Of a stretch of DNA of 64,000 bases, positions 1 through 10,109 are shown piece by piece. Numbering within the stretch: position 1 is the stretch's first letter; every line of letters starts with the position of its first letter. The translations under genes and the position numbers were made by a program. The DNA lies in the NCBI GenBank assembly GCA_018384375.1, contig JAHAYJ010000100.1:1-64000 (forward strand), written 5' to 3'. Source of the DNA: Lachnospiraceae bacterium. GTDB lineage: Bacteria; Bacillota; Clostridia; Lachnospirales; Lachnospiraceae. The notes beneath the pieces are model-generated. The model was not told where the DNA came from, ran no database searches, and worked only from the letters and a program-made list of their open reading frames with translations.

Positions 1-65
1 TTGTAAATTGTAGTTTTGATAAAATTATGTTAACATTGAAAAAGCAATAGGGATAAGTAAGAAAT

Positions 66-2576
66 ATGGAGTTTTTAAGAGTGAACAGGAAAAATTTTAA
101 AAAACTGACAGAAAACAAATTGATCTATTTAGATGGAGCTACCGGCTCTAACCTGATGAAACGTGGAATGCCTTCAGGGGTATGTCCGGAGAAATGGATT
201 TTAGACCATCCTGATGTGTTGATCGGTTTGCAGAAGGAATACATAGAAGCTGGCAGTAATATTATTTATGCCCCCACCTTTACGGCGAACAGGATAAAAC
301 TGAAGGAATATGGACTGGAAGATCAGATTGAGGAAATAAATGAACGTCTTGTAAAACTATCTATAAGAGCAGCGGCGGGGAAGGCATTAGTCGCGGGTGA
401 TGTGACGATGACAGGACGTCAGCTTGCTCCTATGGGAAACATGGATTTTGAGGAATTAATTTCGGTTTATAAGGAGCAGATCACTCTTCTTGACAGGGCT
501 GGGGTGGATCTGATCGCTGTTGAGACAATGATGAGCCTTCAGGAAACAAGGGCGGCATTGATTGCCGCAAAAGAAGTCTGCGATCTGCCGGTAATTGTGA
601 CACTTACCTTTGAGGAAAACGGACGTACTTTATACGGGACGGATGCCGTGACAGCAGCAATTACGCTGGAAAAACTGGGAGCGGCAGCTGTCGGTGCCAA
701 CTGTTCTACCGGACCGGACAAAATGATCTCATTGATTGAGCAAATTGCAGAAGTGGTGGAAATTCCCGTGATTGCCAAACCAAATGCGGGAATGCCTTCG
801 CTGAATGAGCAGGGAGAAACCATTTACGGTATGGAAGCGGAAGCCTTTGCACAGGAAATGAAAGCACTGGTAAAAGCCGGAGCCGGTATCCTGGGAGGCT
901 GTTGCGGCACTACGCCTGCGCATATCAAGAGGCTGGCTGAAGAAACAAAGAACTTGACTCCTCAAAAGCATTACAAAGAAGGAATCCGGTATCTGACCAG
1001 CGAGAGAAAAACGGTTGCTTTTGACCTGGAATCGCCGTTTATGCTCGTGGGGGAGAGAATCAATCCGACAGGAAAGAAGAAACTGCAGGAACAGCTCCGG
1101 GAAGACTGCCTTGATATGGTGATTTCCTTTGCCGAGGAGCAGGAGGAATGCGGAGCCGCCTTGCTCGATATCAATGTAGGAATGGGCGGAATTGACGAGA
1201 AAAAAGTATTACTGCAGGTAATGGATGAGGTATTGCAGATGTCCAATCTGCCGTTGTCTATTGATTCCAGTCATGTTGATGTGATTGAGGAAGCTCTTCG
1301 CAGATATCCGGGGCGGGCCCTCATTAATTCCATTTCAGGCGAAGAGGAAAAATGGAGAGCGCTTCTCCCCATAGCTAAAAAATACGGAGCCATGTTCATT
1401 CTGCTTCCATTATCAGATAAAGGCCTGCCGGAAAATTTGGAAGAGAAAATAGAAATTATCGACAGGATCAGCCGGATGGCCCTTGATATGGGAATGAAAA
1501 AAGAAGACATTGTAGTGGATGGACTTGTGGCAACTGTGGGGGCAAATCCCGCTGCTGCAAGGGAGGTTCTTGAGACAATCCGCTATTGCAAGAAAAATGG
1601 GTTTGCAACTACCTGTGGATTGTCTAATATTTCCTTTGGCCTTCCGGAGAGAAGCTTTGTCAATACTGCTTTTCTGGCGATGGCCATACAGGAAGGACTT
1701 ACCATGGCAATTGCCAATCCTTCGCAGGACCTGCTTGTCAATATTGCTTTTGCATCAGACCTTTTACTGAATAAGGAAGAAGGCGATATTCGATATATAG
1801 AGCGTATGGAAGTCTATAAGGAAAGAAAGCCTGTTACCGTGAGCAACCAGACTGTTCCAAATCCTGAAAGTAATGTTAAGAGTGACGGAAAGAAAACAGC
1901 CGGGGAAAACAAGGTGTCATCCGGGGCAATGGATGAGGCTATAGAGGGACAGATTTATCAGGATGTTCTGAAGGGAAACCGAAAACAGATAAAAGAACAT
2001 ACAAAAGCAGCCATTGACAGCGGAGAGCAGGCACAGCGGATTTTAAATGAAATGCTTCTCCCGGCGATCGATAAGGTGGGGGAATTGTTTGATCAGGGGA
2101 AATATTTCCTTCCACAGTTGATTGCCAGTGCTGAGACGATGAAGCTTTCCATTGAATATCTTGAGCCCTTGCTTGCAACGGCAGACCAGAGCGAAGAGAT
2201 GCCGGTGGTGGTGGCTGCAACGGTTGCCGGAGATATTCATGATATCGGAAAGAATCTGGTAATTCTTATGATGAAAAATCATGGATTTCAGGTGGTTGAT
2301 CTTGGAAAGGATGTTCCAAGAGAGGTCATCGTTAAGGAAGCAATAGAAAAGAAGGCAAGCCTGATTATGCTTTCCGCACTTATGACAACCACCATGCAGG
2401 AAATGAAGATGGTTATTGAATATGCAAAGATGCAGAAGGTCTCAGCAAAGATTATGGTGGGCGGAGCAGTGGTCACACCGGAATATGCCAAAGAGATCGG
2501 TGCAGACGGCTACTCTGCAGATGCGGCAGAGGCAGTTCGTGTAGCAAAGCATCTGTTGGGGATGGAGGAAAAGTAA
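66..2576 (+). CDS. metH: Methionine synthase, cobalamin-dependent, lacking the reactivation domain
   Basis: Transfers a methyl group from methyl-tetrahydrofolate to homocysteine through a cobalamin cofactor in the cytosol. The 836-residue protein shows a homocysteine methyltransferase domain (about 10-300) with zinc ligands Cys213, Cys279 and Cys280 (GGCCGTTP), a pterin-binding domain (about 325-575, GERINPTG at 329), a linker rich in Lys, Ser and Asn (about 585-625), a cobalamin cap (about 625-710) and a Rossmann B12 domain with DIHDIG, whose His725 is the lower axial ligand. It stops right after the B12 domain. The AdoMet-binding reactivation domain of long (about 1200-residue) MetH is absent, as in many Clostridia, where a separate small protein is thought to do that job; none is visible in the window. 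The stop overlaps the next gene as TAATG. No SAM riboswitch is visible in the 65 bases upstream. Confidence 0.93.
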   Translation: MEFLRVNRKNFKKLTENKLIYLDGATGSNLMKRGMPSGVCPEKWILDHPDVLIGLQKEYIEAGSNIIYAPTFTANRIKLKEYGLEDQIEEINERLVKLSIRAAAGKALVAGDVTMTGRQLAPMGNMDFEELISVYKEQITLLDRAGVDLIAVETMMSLQETRAALIAAKEVCDLPVIVTLTFEENGRTLYGTDAVTAAITLEKLGAAAVGANCSTGPDKMISLIEQIAEVVEIPVIAKPNAGMPSLNEQGETIYGMEAEAFAQEMKALVKAGAGILGGCCGTTPAHIKRLAEETKNLTPQKHYKEGIRYLTSERKTVAFDLESPFMLVGERINPTGKKKLQEQLREDCLDMVISFAEEQEECGAALLDINVGMGGIDEKKVLLQVMDEVLQMSNLPLSIDSSHVDVIEEALRRYPGRALINSISGEEEKWRALLPIAKKYGAMFILLPLSDKGLPENLEEKIEIIDRISRMALDMGMKKEDIVVDGLVATVGANPAAAREVLETIRYCKKNGFATTCGLSNISFGLPERSFVNTAFLAMAIQEGLTMAIANPSQDLLVNIAFASDLLLNKEEGDIRYIERMEVYKERKPVTVSNQTVPNPESNVKSDGKKTAGENKVSSGAMDEAIEGQIYQDVLKGNRKQIKEHTKAAIDSGEQAQRILNEMLLPAIDKVGELFDQGKYFLPQLIASAETMKLSIEYLEPLLATADQSEEMPVVVAATVAGDIHDIGKNLVILMMKNHGFQVVDLGKDVPREVIVKEAIEKKASLIMLSALMTTTMQEMKMVIEYAKMQKVSAKIMVGGAVVTPEYAKEIGADGYSADAAEAVRVAKHLLGMEEK

Positions 2577-3013
2577 TGGATGATAAGGAAGTACAAAAGA
2601 CTACAGAAAACTCTCTGCTGGAAGAACTTGTGAATAATTCTCAAAAGCAATTGTTTTATGAAAGAGTCAGAACGGTTGCTGCGCTTGTGATTGCTGTAAG
2701 CATTGTTATGGGCATCGTACTTGTTGTTCCGAAGGCACTTGTGACTGTTCAGAAAGCAAATGATATTATGGAACAGGCATCCGAGACTATTATACTGGCA
2801 AATGCGGCAATAGAAAGTGTCACAAGCATGAGCGAATCTATTACGACGATGGGGGATAATATGGATACCTTTATTACAGATAATTCTGAAACCATGACAG
2901 AAGTCATGGAAAAAATTGAAGGGATAGATTTTGAAGGCCTGAACAGTGCAATCAAGGATCTTGGGGATGTGGTGGAGCCTCTTGCCAATTTTTTTGGTAA
3001 GTTTAAGAAATAG
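2576..3013 (+). CDS. Small membrane-anchored coiled-coil protein, function unknown
   Basis: I do not recognise this 145-residue protein. It has a charged N-terminus, one hydrophobic segment at about residues 32-53, and a C-terminal region of repeated Ser/Thr/Met/Ile heptads that looks like a helical coiled coil outside or along the membrane. The start codon overlaps the metH stop (TAATG), which argues for translational coupling and co-transcription. It ends about 40 bases before ilvB with no terminator between. The helical part loosely resembles DUF948-type or chemoreceptor-like stalks, but no diagnostic motif is present. Confidence 0.75.
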   Translation: MDDKEVQKTTENSLLEELVNNSQKQLFYERVRTVAALVIAVSIVMGIVLVVPKALVTVQKANDIMEQASETIILANAAIESVTSMSESITTMGDNMDTFITDNSETMTEVMEKIEGIDFEGLNSAIKDLGDVVEPLANFFGKFKK

Positions 3014-3054
3014 CAGATGAGATAAAACGCTAAGGATAGGAAGGAATTGATAAG

Positions 3055-4671
3055 ATGATAGGAGCAGATGCAATCGTTAAATGTTTGGAGGAGGAAGGCG
3101 TTGAATATGTTTTTGGTTATCCCGGTGTGGCTATTTGTCCTTTCTACAACAGCATACTTGATTCGAAGATTAGGACAATACTAATAAGAACAGAGCAGAA
3201 TGCTGCCCATGCGGCGAGCGGGCTTGCAAGAGTATCCGGTAAGGTGGGCGTTTGTGCTGTGACATCGGGGCCGGGAGCAACCAATGTGATTACGGGAATT
3301 GCCACTGCTTTTGCAGACAGCATTCCACTCATCTGCATTACCGGGCAGGTGAACTCAACATTACTTGGAAGTGACGTCTTTCAGGAGGCCGACATAACGG
3401 GGGCTGTAGAGTCCTTTGTCAAGTATAGTTATCTGGTAAAGAATGTCAATGATATTCCGAGAATCTTTAAGGAGGCTTTTTATATTGCCAGTACCGGAAG
3501 AAAGGGACCTGTACTGATCGATGTCCCTATTGACATTCAAAATGCGGAAATGAAAAAATTCACCTATCCGGAAACGGTATCCATGCGCACCTATAAGCCT
3601 ACCGTGAAGGGAAATATGGTGCAGATTAAAAAAGTTGCTGCTGAGCTTGAAAAGGCAAAGAGGCCAATTATTTGTGCCGGAGGAGGAGTCCTGCTTTCTG
3701 AAGGAGAAGGAGAACTGCGAAGATTTGCAGAAAAGCATAAAATCCCGGTTGTCTCCACAATGATGGGGATTGGAGCCATGCCTACGGAGCACCCGTTATA
3801 TTTCGGCATGGTGGGTAATAATGGGAAGCCCTATGCAAACAGAGCCATGAATGAATCAGACCTGCTGATTATGGTTGGAGCAAGAGTGGCAGATCGTGCG
3901 GTAAATCAGCCGGATCTGATCACGGAAAATAAAGTACTGATCCACATTGATGTGGATCCGGCGGAAATCGGTAAAAATGTAGGACCGGCGATCCCGCTCG
4001 TAGGAGATGCAAAACATATTTTTGAAGATCTTTTGGAACAGGATTTTTCCTGTGAACATCAGGAATGGATTTCCAGCTTAGCGGGCTATAGGAATACGAT
4101 GGAACCAAAACGAAAACCGAATGCGGCCTATGTGGACCCGGCCGGCTTCATTACGATGCTATCGGAAAAGATGCAGGAGGATGGAATTTATGTAGCAGAT
4201 GTAGGACAGAACCAAATCTGGTCATGCGGATATCATATTGTGAAAAAAGGAAAATTTCTTACCTCCGGCGGTATGGGAACCATGGGATATTCTATTCCGG
4301 CAGCGATGGGAGCTAAGCTTGCAGATCGCAAGAGACAGGTCGTTGCTGTCTGTGGAGACGGTTCCTTCCAAATGTCCATGATGGAACTTGCCACAATGCG
4401 TCAGCACAATATACCGGTGAAAATTGTTGTACTTAAGAATAACTATCTGGGGATGGTGAGAGAGTACCAGCACTATACCTATAAAGACAATTATTCGGTG
4501 GTGGATTTGTCAGGCAGTCCTGATTTAGAGAAGCTTTCTGCAGCCTATGATATGAAATTTTTAAGACTTGAAAATATGGAGCATGCAGAAAAGGTACTTG
4601 ATGAATTTCTGAAAGAAGAGGAATCTGTACTTTTAGAATGTATGATAGATCCTATGGATCTGGTGAGATAA
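3055..4671 (+). CDS. ilvB: Acetolactate synthase, catalytic (large) subunit
   Basis: Condenses two pyruvates, or pyruvate and 2-oxobutyrate, as the first common step of valine, leucine and isoleucine synthesis. At 538 residues it has the three-domain thiamine-diphosphate enzyme layout: N-terminal PYR domain with the catalytic Glu47 (IRTEQNAAHAASG), a central domain, and the C-terminal ThDP-binding motif running from GDG at 434 to NN at 462. A good Shine-Dalgarno (AGGAAGGA) precedes the ATG. Two small-subunit genes follow directly, which supports acetolactate synthase over a related pyruvate oxidase. It is about 30 residues shorter than typical IlvB, mostly because it has no N-terminal extension. 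Confidence 0.93.
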   Translation: MIGADAIVKCLEEEGVEYVFGYPGVAICPFYNSILDSKIRTILIRTEQNAAHAASGLARVSGKVGVCAVTSGPGATNVITGIATAFADSIPLICITGQVNSTLLGSDVFQEADITGAVESFVKYSYLVKNVNDIPRIFKEAFYIASTGRKGPVLIDVPIDIQNAEMKKFTYPETVSMRTYKPTVKGNMVQIKKVAAELEKAKRPIICAGGGVLLSEGEGELRRFAEKHKIPVVSTMMGIGAMPTEHPLYFGMVGNNGKPYANRAMNESDLLIMVGARVADRAVNQPDLITENKVLIHIDVDPAEIGKNVGPAIPLVGDAKHIFEDLLEQDFSCEHQEWISSLAGYRNTMEPKRKPNAAYVDPAGFITMLSEKMQEDGIYVADVGQNQIWSCGYHIVKKGKFLTSGGMGTMGYSIPAAMGAKLADRKRQVVAVCGDGSFQMSMMELATMRQHNIPVKIVVLKNNYLGMVREYQHYTYKDNYSVVDLSGSPDLEKLSAAYDMKFLRLENMEHAEKVLDEFLKEEESVLLECMIDPMDLVR

Positions 4672-4683
4672 GGAGGAGCAGAC

Positions 4684-5169
4684 ATGAAAAGAATCTATTC
4701 TGTGCTGGTAGAAAATCGTTCCGGTGTATTGTGCAAGGTTGCAGGTCTGTTTTCCAGGAGATGCTTTAATATTGATTCCCTTGCGGTGGGTGAGACGGAT
4801 GATCCGGAGGTATCCTGTATGACTATTGTCAGCAGCGGAGACAGCCGTACCATAGAACAGATTGAAAAACAGCTGAACAAAAAGCTGGATGTCATTAAGG
4901 TGAAAACCTTTGGGGAAACAAGCAGCATCAGCAGAGAGCTTTTGCTCATGAAGGTAAAATATAATAAGTCAAACCGCCGGGATATTATGGAAATCTGTGA
5001 TATTATGAAAGCACAGATTGTAGATATGTCAAAAAATATGATGCTGATACAGATGTGTGATACTCCGGAAAGGGTACAGCTGTTAATCAGTATGTTCAAG
5101 TCAGTCAGCATTGTGGAGGTTGCGCGTACCGGCACGCTGGCTCTTCAGAAATGTAATGAAACAGATTAA
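4684..5169 (+). CDS. ilvN: Acetolactate synthase regulatory (small) subunit, first copy
   Basis: ACT-domain protein of 161 residues expected to bind valine and stimulate the IlvB catalytic subunit. The ACT fold occupies about residues 3-75 (VLVENRSGVLCKVAGLFSRR), followed by the small-subunit C-terminal domain. It begins 12 bases after ilvB with GGAGGAG as ribosome binding site. It is more diverged than the second copy: the usual RRGYNIES turn reads RRCFNIDS here. It is followed by a 90-base gap with a likely promoter. Confidence 0.88.
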   Translation: MKRIYSVLVENRSGVLCKVAGLFSRRCFNIDSLAVGETDDPEVSCMTIVSSGDSRTIEQIEKQLNKKLDVIKVKTFGETSSISRELLLMKVKYNKSNRRDIMEICDIMKAQIVDMSKNMMLIQMCDTPERVQLLISMFKSVSIVEVARTGTLALQKCNETD

Positions 5170-5200
5170 AATAAATCAATAAACCTATTAATTATGTAAG

Positions 5201-5229
5201 TTGACTTTTATAGTCTGAATTGATAAAAT
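5201..5229 (+). promoter_or_regulatory. Predicted sigma-A promoter before the second ilvN
   Basis: TTGACT at 5201-5206 and TAAAAT at 5224-5229 are separated by 17 bases. Transcription would start near 5236, giving a short leader before the TTG start at 5259. It would let the second ilvN and ilvC be expressed separately from ilvB and the first ilvN. Confidence 0.5.
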
Positions 5230-5258
5230 ATTGGTCAAATACTAAGGAGGATGAAAAA

Positions 5259-5756
5259 TTGCGTAAGAAGGTTTTTCAGCTTTTGGTAGACAATACCTCC
5301 GGTGTACTGAGCCGGATTTCAGGTCTTTTCTCAAGAAGAGGCTACAATATTGAAAGTATTACGGCAGGTGTGACTGCGGATCCCAGATTCACTCGAATCA
5401 CGATTGTAGCTTCCGGTGATGATGAAATTCTGGATCAGATAGAGAAGCAGGTAGCAAAGCTTGTGGATGTCAGAGATATTAAGGAGCTGGAGCCTGAAAA
5501 CAGTGTTTACAGAGAATTGGCATTGATTAAGGTGAAGACAGACAGTAAGGAGAGGCAGGGTGTAATTGCAGTGGCCGATATTTTTCGTGCCAAGATCATT
5601 GATGTTGCCTCTGACAGCCTGATCGTGGAACTGACCGGAAACCAGGCAAAGATTGACGCATTTATTAATCTTTTAGAGGGATATGAGATACTGGAGCTTG
5701 CAAGGACCGGTATTGCAGGATTGGGAAGAGGAACGGAGAACGTTACTTATCTGTAA
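5259..5756 (+). CDS. ilvN: Acetolactate synthase regulatory (small) subunit, second copy
   Basis: A second ACT-domain small subunit, 165 residues, closer to the classical IlvH/IlvN pattern (LFSRRGYNIES, then the conserved VYRELALIKV block). I place the start at TTG 5259 because AAGGAGG at 5244-5250 lies 8 bases before it. The reading frame is open back to 5220, but nothing there resembles a ribosome binding site, and the ATG touching the AAGGAGG is out of frame. Having two non-identical regulatory subunits next to one catalytic subunit suggests different effector responses. ilvC follows about 95 bases downstream. Confidence 0.9.
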   Translation: MRKKVFQLLVDNTSGVLSRISGLFSRRGYNIESITAGVTADPRFTRITIVASGDDEILDQIEKQVAKLVDVRDIKELEPENSVYRELALIKVKTDSKERQGVIAVADIFRAKIIDVASDSLIVELTGNQAKIDAFINLLEGYEILELARTGIAGLGRGTENVTYL

Positions 5757-5766
5757 GAAGCTTTGA

Positions 5767-6870
<1,104 letters not shown>

Positions 6871-6893
6871 TGGTGAAAGAAAACAGCCTTGAC

Positions 6894-6932
6894 GGAAGCC
6901 CTCGTGGAATCACGATTCCATGGGGGCTTTCC
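6894..6932 (+). repeat. Long hairpin between ilvC and leuC
   Basis: The arms GGAAGCCCTCGTGGAATC and GATTCCATGGGGGCTTTCC pair over about 18 bases, with two G-U pairs, one bulge and a tiny loop. The sequence after it is not T-rich, so it is a weak terminator candidate at best. It could be an intra-operon processing or stabilising structure. Confidence 0.5.
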
Positions 6933-6972
6933 AATAAATCCCATATAGGAAGAGAAACAGGAGGAAATGAGC

Positions 6973-8235
6973 ATGGGAATGACAATGACTCAAAAAATAT
7001 TAGCTGCCCACGCAGGACTTGATAAGGTGGAGGCCGGACAACTGATTGAGGCAAATCTGGATCTGGTGCTTGGAAATGACATCACCAGCCCGGTTGCGAT
7101 TAAGGAAATGGAGAAAATGAATGTGAACGGGGTGTTTGATAAGGATAAAATTGCCCTGGTACCTGATCATTTTGTGCCTAACAAGGATATTAAATCTGCA
7201 GAACACTGTAAATGTGTAAGAGAGTTTGCACGTCGCAATGAGATAACCAATTATTTTGAAGTTGGGGAAATGGGAATTGAACATGCATTATTACCGGAAA
7301 AGGGATTGACGGTTGCCGGAGATGTTATTATCGGCGCTGATTCTCATACTTGCACCTATGGTGCATTGGGAGCTTTTTCAACAGGCGTCGGAAGTACCGA
7401 CATGGCTGCCGGTATGGCTACCGGGAAAGCATGGTTTAAAGTCCCTGCAGCAATTAAGTTTAATCTGATCGGCAAGCCTTCCAAATGGGTTTCCGGTAAG
7501 GATGTCATTTTGCATATTATCGGTATGATCGGTGTAGATGGGGCTTTGTATAAATCTATGGAGTTCGTGGGAGAAGGAATCCAGAATTTGACGATGGATG
7601 ATCGTTTTACCATTGCCAATATGGCAATTGAAGCAGGCGGAAAAAACGGAATTTTTCCGGTTGATGAACTGGCGACTGCCTATATGAAGGAGCATTCAAA
7701 CAGAAACTATACGGTTTATGAAGCAGATGAAGATGCAGTCTATGAGGAAGAATATACGATTGATCTGAGTACCCTTCGTCCGACCATTGCGTTCCCCCAT
7801 CTTCCTGAAAACACGAAAACCATTGATGAAATTACAGAGGACATTCCAATTGATCAGGTAGTGATCGGTTCCTGTACGAACGGACGAATTGATGATATGC
7901 GTATTGCCGCAGAGGTTCTGAAGGGCAGACATGTAGCGAAGGGAATGCGCTGTATTGTCATTCCTGCCACACAGGCAATTTATATGCAGGCAATGGAGGA
8001 AGGACTTTTAAAGATCTTTATTGAGGCAGGTGCAGTGGTGAGCACGCCTACCTGCGGACCATGTCTCGGAGGATATATGGGAATCCTTGCAGACGGGGAA
8101 CGCTGTGTTTCTACCACCAATCGTAACTTTGTAGGACGTATGGGACACGTGAATTCCGAGATTTATCTTGCAAGCCCGGCTGTCGCAGCGGCAAGTGCAA
8201 TCACAGGGAAAATTTCCTGTCCCTGCCAGCTTTGA
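6973..8235 (+). CDS. leuC: 3-isopropylmalate dehydratase, large subunit
   Basis: Aconitase-family [4Fe-4S] enzyme that isomerises 2- to 3-isopropylmalate in leucine synthesis. At 420 residues it is the short form common in Clostridia and archaea. Cluster ligands are the Cys of GSCTNGR (about 300) and the two in [10 protein letters not shown] (about 360 and 363). An in-frame ATG at 6967 lies only 2 bases from AGGAGG, so ATG 6973, at normal spacing, is the likelier start. leuD follows about 20 bases later. A homoaconitase or citramalate-pathway role cannot be excluded by sequence, but the ilv context supports leucine synthesis. Confidence 0.93.
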   Translation: MGMTMTQKILAAHAGLDKVEAGQLIEANLDLVLGNDITSPVAIKEMEKMNVNGVFDKDKIALVPDHFVPNKDIKSAEHCKCVREFARRNEITNYFEVGEMGIEHALLPEKGLTVAGDVIIGADSHTCTYGALGAFSTGVGSTDMAAGMATGKAWFKVPAAIKFNLIGKPSKWVSGKDVILHIIGMIGVDGALYKSMEFVGEGIQNLTMDDRFTIANMAIEAGGKNGIFPVDELATAYMKEHSNRNYTVYEADEDAVYEEEYTIDLSTLRPTIAFPHLPENTKTIDEITEDIPIDQVVIGSCTNGRIDDMRIAAEVLKGRHVAKGMRCIVIPATQAIYMQAMEEGLLKIFIEAGAVVSTPTCGPCLGGYMGILADGERCVSTTNRNFVGRMGHVNSEIYLASPAVAAASAITGKISCPCQL

Positions 8236-8255
8236 AGAAGGATAAGGAGGAAGCT

Positions 8256-8744
8256 ATGAAAGCAGCAAAAGGAATTGTTTTTAAATATGGAGATAATGTA
8301 GATACAGACGTGATTATACCTGCTAGGTATCTGAATTCCTCAGATCCTGCGGAACTTGCGACCCATTGTATGGAGGATATTGACAAGGAATTTATTAAGA
8401 AAGTACATAAAGGAGACATTATTGTAGCTGATAAAAATTTCGGTTGTGGTTCTTCCAGAGAACATGCGCCGATTGCAATCAAGGCGGCAGGTGTTAGTTG
8501 TGTTATTGCACAGACATTTGCCAGAATTTTCTACAGAAATGCTATCAATATCGGGCTCCCGATTATTGAGTGCCCGGAGGCCTCAAGGGGAATTGAAAAC
8601 GGCGATGAAGTAGAAGTTGATTTTGACAGCGGTATCATTAAGAATCTGACCAAAGGAACGCAGTTTAAAGGCCAGGCATTTCCGGAATTTATGCAGAAAA
8701 TCATAGCTGCAGAAGGCTTGGTAAATTATATTAATCAGAAATAA
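8256..8744 (+). CDS. leuD: 3-isopropylmalate dehydratase, small subunit
   Basis: Swivel-domain subunit that completes the active site with LeuC. The 162-residue protein opens with [15 protein letters not shown] and carries the conserved [10 protein letters not shown] loop and the [11 protein letters not shown] segment. I use ATG 8256 because AAGGAGG ends 5 bases before it; an upstream in-frame start at 8232 would add residues that family members lack and has no ribosome binding site. No terminator is visible downstream. Confidence 0.93.
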   Translation: MKAAKGIVFKYGDNVDTDVIIPARYLNSSDPAELATHCMEDIDKEFIKKVHKGDIIVADKNFGCGSSREHAPIAIKAAGVSCVIAQTFARIFYRNAINIGLPIIECPEASRGIENGDEVEVDFDSGIIKNLTKGTQFKGQAFPEFMQKIIAAEGLVNYINQK

Positions 8745-8827
8745 AGGTTTTCTTCTAATTAGAAATGTGATAGAATAGCAAAAGTGAAAAAGTTTGATAA
8801 ACGATAGAAAGAGGAGGACCTTTACAA

Positions 8828-10054
8828 ATGGCTAAGAATACTGCGCCTGAAGGTAACAATGAACAGAAGGTTCAGACAAAATATGACCGTAAGATGGAAG
8901 CCCGCAGGGCACAGAAAGAAAAAGAGAAAAAGCAGGATAAACTGACAAAGCTGATCGCAACCTTGATTGTTGCGGTTCTTGTGATTCTGGTTGTCGGATC
9001 TGTGGCATATTCCATTATCAAAAAGAATACTGCGCTCCATGGAACCTATATTGAAGTCGGGGAACACAAGGTGAGCCAGCTTGAGTACGATTATTACTAT
9101 CAGTCAACGGTGAGTAGCTATATGATGTCCTATGGCTCAATACTTCCTTATATGGGTCTTGATACATCGGTACCTTATGATCAGCAGATGTATACGGAAG
9201 AACTAACCTGGAAGGATATGTTCGATCAGATGACGGCTGAACAGATCAGACAGACCAAGGCAATGGTGGATGATGCTGAAAAGAGCGGTTTTGTTTATGA
9301 CACACAGGAAGAATATGACAGCTTCCTTGAGGGAGTGGCATCTGCAGCAGAAGAAGCAGGGACTTCACTTGGAGATTACTATAAGCAGGTATTTGGAGCA
9401 TACGCAACAAAAGATAACATTGAGGATTTTGTGAAGGATGGAATTATAGCTGGTGCTTATTATGATAAGCTTCTGAAGGATTATGCGCCTTCGACAGAGG
9501 AAATCAAGTCTTATTATGATGAGAATGCACTGGATTATGACAAGGTAGATTATCGAAGCTTTATGTTCACTACCGGGCTTGATGCAGAGGCATCTGAGGA
9601 AGATGTTACAAAAGCAATGGAAGAGAACAAGGCTAAGGCGGATGCAATGCTGAAGGCATATCAGGAGGGCGGAGATTTTGAAGCTCTCTGCGTGGAAAAT
9701 GCAACGGAGGATATGAAGGAAACCTATGAGGATCCTGAAACGGAATACAGTCTCGCGGAAGGCAGATATCGATCAAGTCTTTCAACGGTAGTGGCTGATT
9801 GGCTTTATGATGATGGAAGAACTGCAGGGGATATGGCTGTTCTTGAAGATACCGATAACAGCAGATATTACGTGGTAGAATTTATTGACAGATACTATGA
9901 TGAGGCAGATGATGAGAACATTTCCAACACGCTTTCATCACAGAGCGTATCAGAATACCTGACCGCTTTGACAGAGAATTGTCAGATTACGGATCCGAAG
10001 GGGCATTTGAAATATCTGACGATTGATACTACTGAAGAAACCTCGGAGAATTAA
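8828..10054 (+). CDS. Membrane-anchored PPIase-like (PrsA/SurA-type) protein
   Basis: A 408-residue protein with a highly charged Lys/Arg-rich cytosolic N-terminus (about 1-40), one transmembrane segment (about 43-66) and a large acidic extracytoplasmic domain. The architecture, with a SurA-like helical part, a diverged parvulin-like middle (about 240-370) and a return helix at the C-terminus, fits trigger-factor/PrsA-type foldases that help secreted proteins fold at the membrane. Parvulin active-site motifs are not clearly present, so it may be a chaperone rather than an active isomerase. AGAGGAGG precedes the ATG by 9-10 bases. It ends at a bidirectional terminator. Confidence 0.7.
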   Translation: MAKNTAPEGNNEQKVQTKYDRKMEARRAQKEKEKKQDKLTKLIATLIVAVLVILVVGSVAYSIIKKNTALHGTYIEVGEHKVSQLEYDYYYQSTVSSYMMSYGSILPYMGLDTSVPYDQQMYTEELTWKDMFDQMTAEQIRQTKAMVDDAEKSGFVYDTQEEYDSFLEGVASAAEEAGTSLGDYYKQVFGAYATKDNIEDFVKDGIIAGAYYDKLLKDYAPSTEEIKSYYDENALDYDKVDYRSFMFTTGLDAEASEEDVTKAMEENKAKADAMLKAYQEGGDFEALCVENATEDMKETYEDPETEYSLAEGRYRSSLSTVVADWLYDDGRTAGDMAVLEDTDNSRYYVVEFIDRYYDEADDENISNTLSSQSVSEYLTALTENCQITDPKGHLKYLTIDTTEETSEN

Positions 10055-10077
10055 AGAAGATTTTGTAAGGCAAATTG

Positions 10078-10109
10078 AAAAAAGAGTCGCCGTCAGGCGA
10101 CTCTTTTTT
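10078..10109. terminator. Bidirectional rho-independent terminator
   Basis: A perfect stem AAGAGTCGCC/GGCGACTCTT with loop GTCA is flanked by an A-run on the left and a T-run on the right, so it can stop transcription from both strands. It separates the + strand foldase gene from the - strand phosphatase gene and overlaps the latter's stop codon. Confidence 0.9.

Noticed and set aside
1-3054. SAM riboswitch or T-box before metH or ilvB
   Set aside because: The 65 bases before metH are too short to show one, and the 41-base gap before ilvB holds only a ribosome binding site.
2510-3073. Open frame on the - strand opposite the small membrane protein after metH
   Set aside because: The + strand frame is coupled to metH by a TAATG overlap and has a sensible membrane protein; the antisense frame is His/Cys-rich and featureless.
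5220-5258. Extended N-terminus of the second ilvN from TTG 5220
   Set aside because: The predicted promoter -10 lies inside it and a perfect ribosome binding site precedes TTG 5259.
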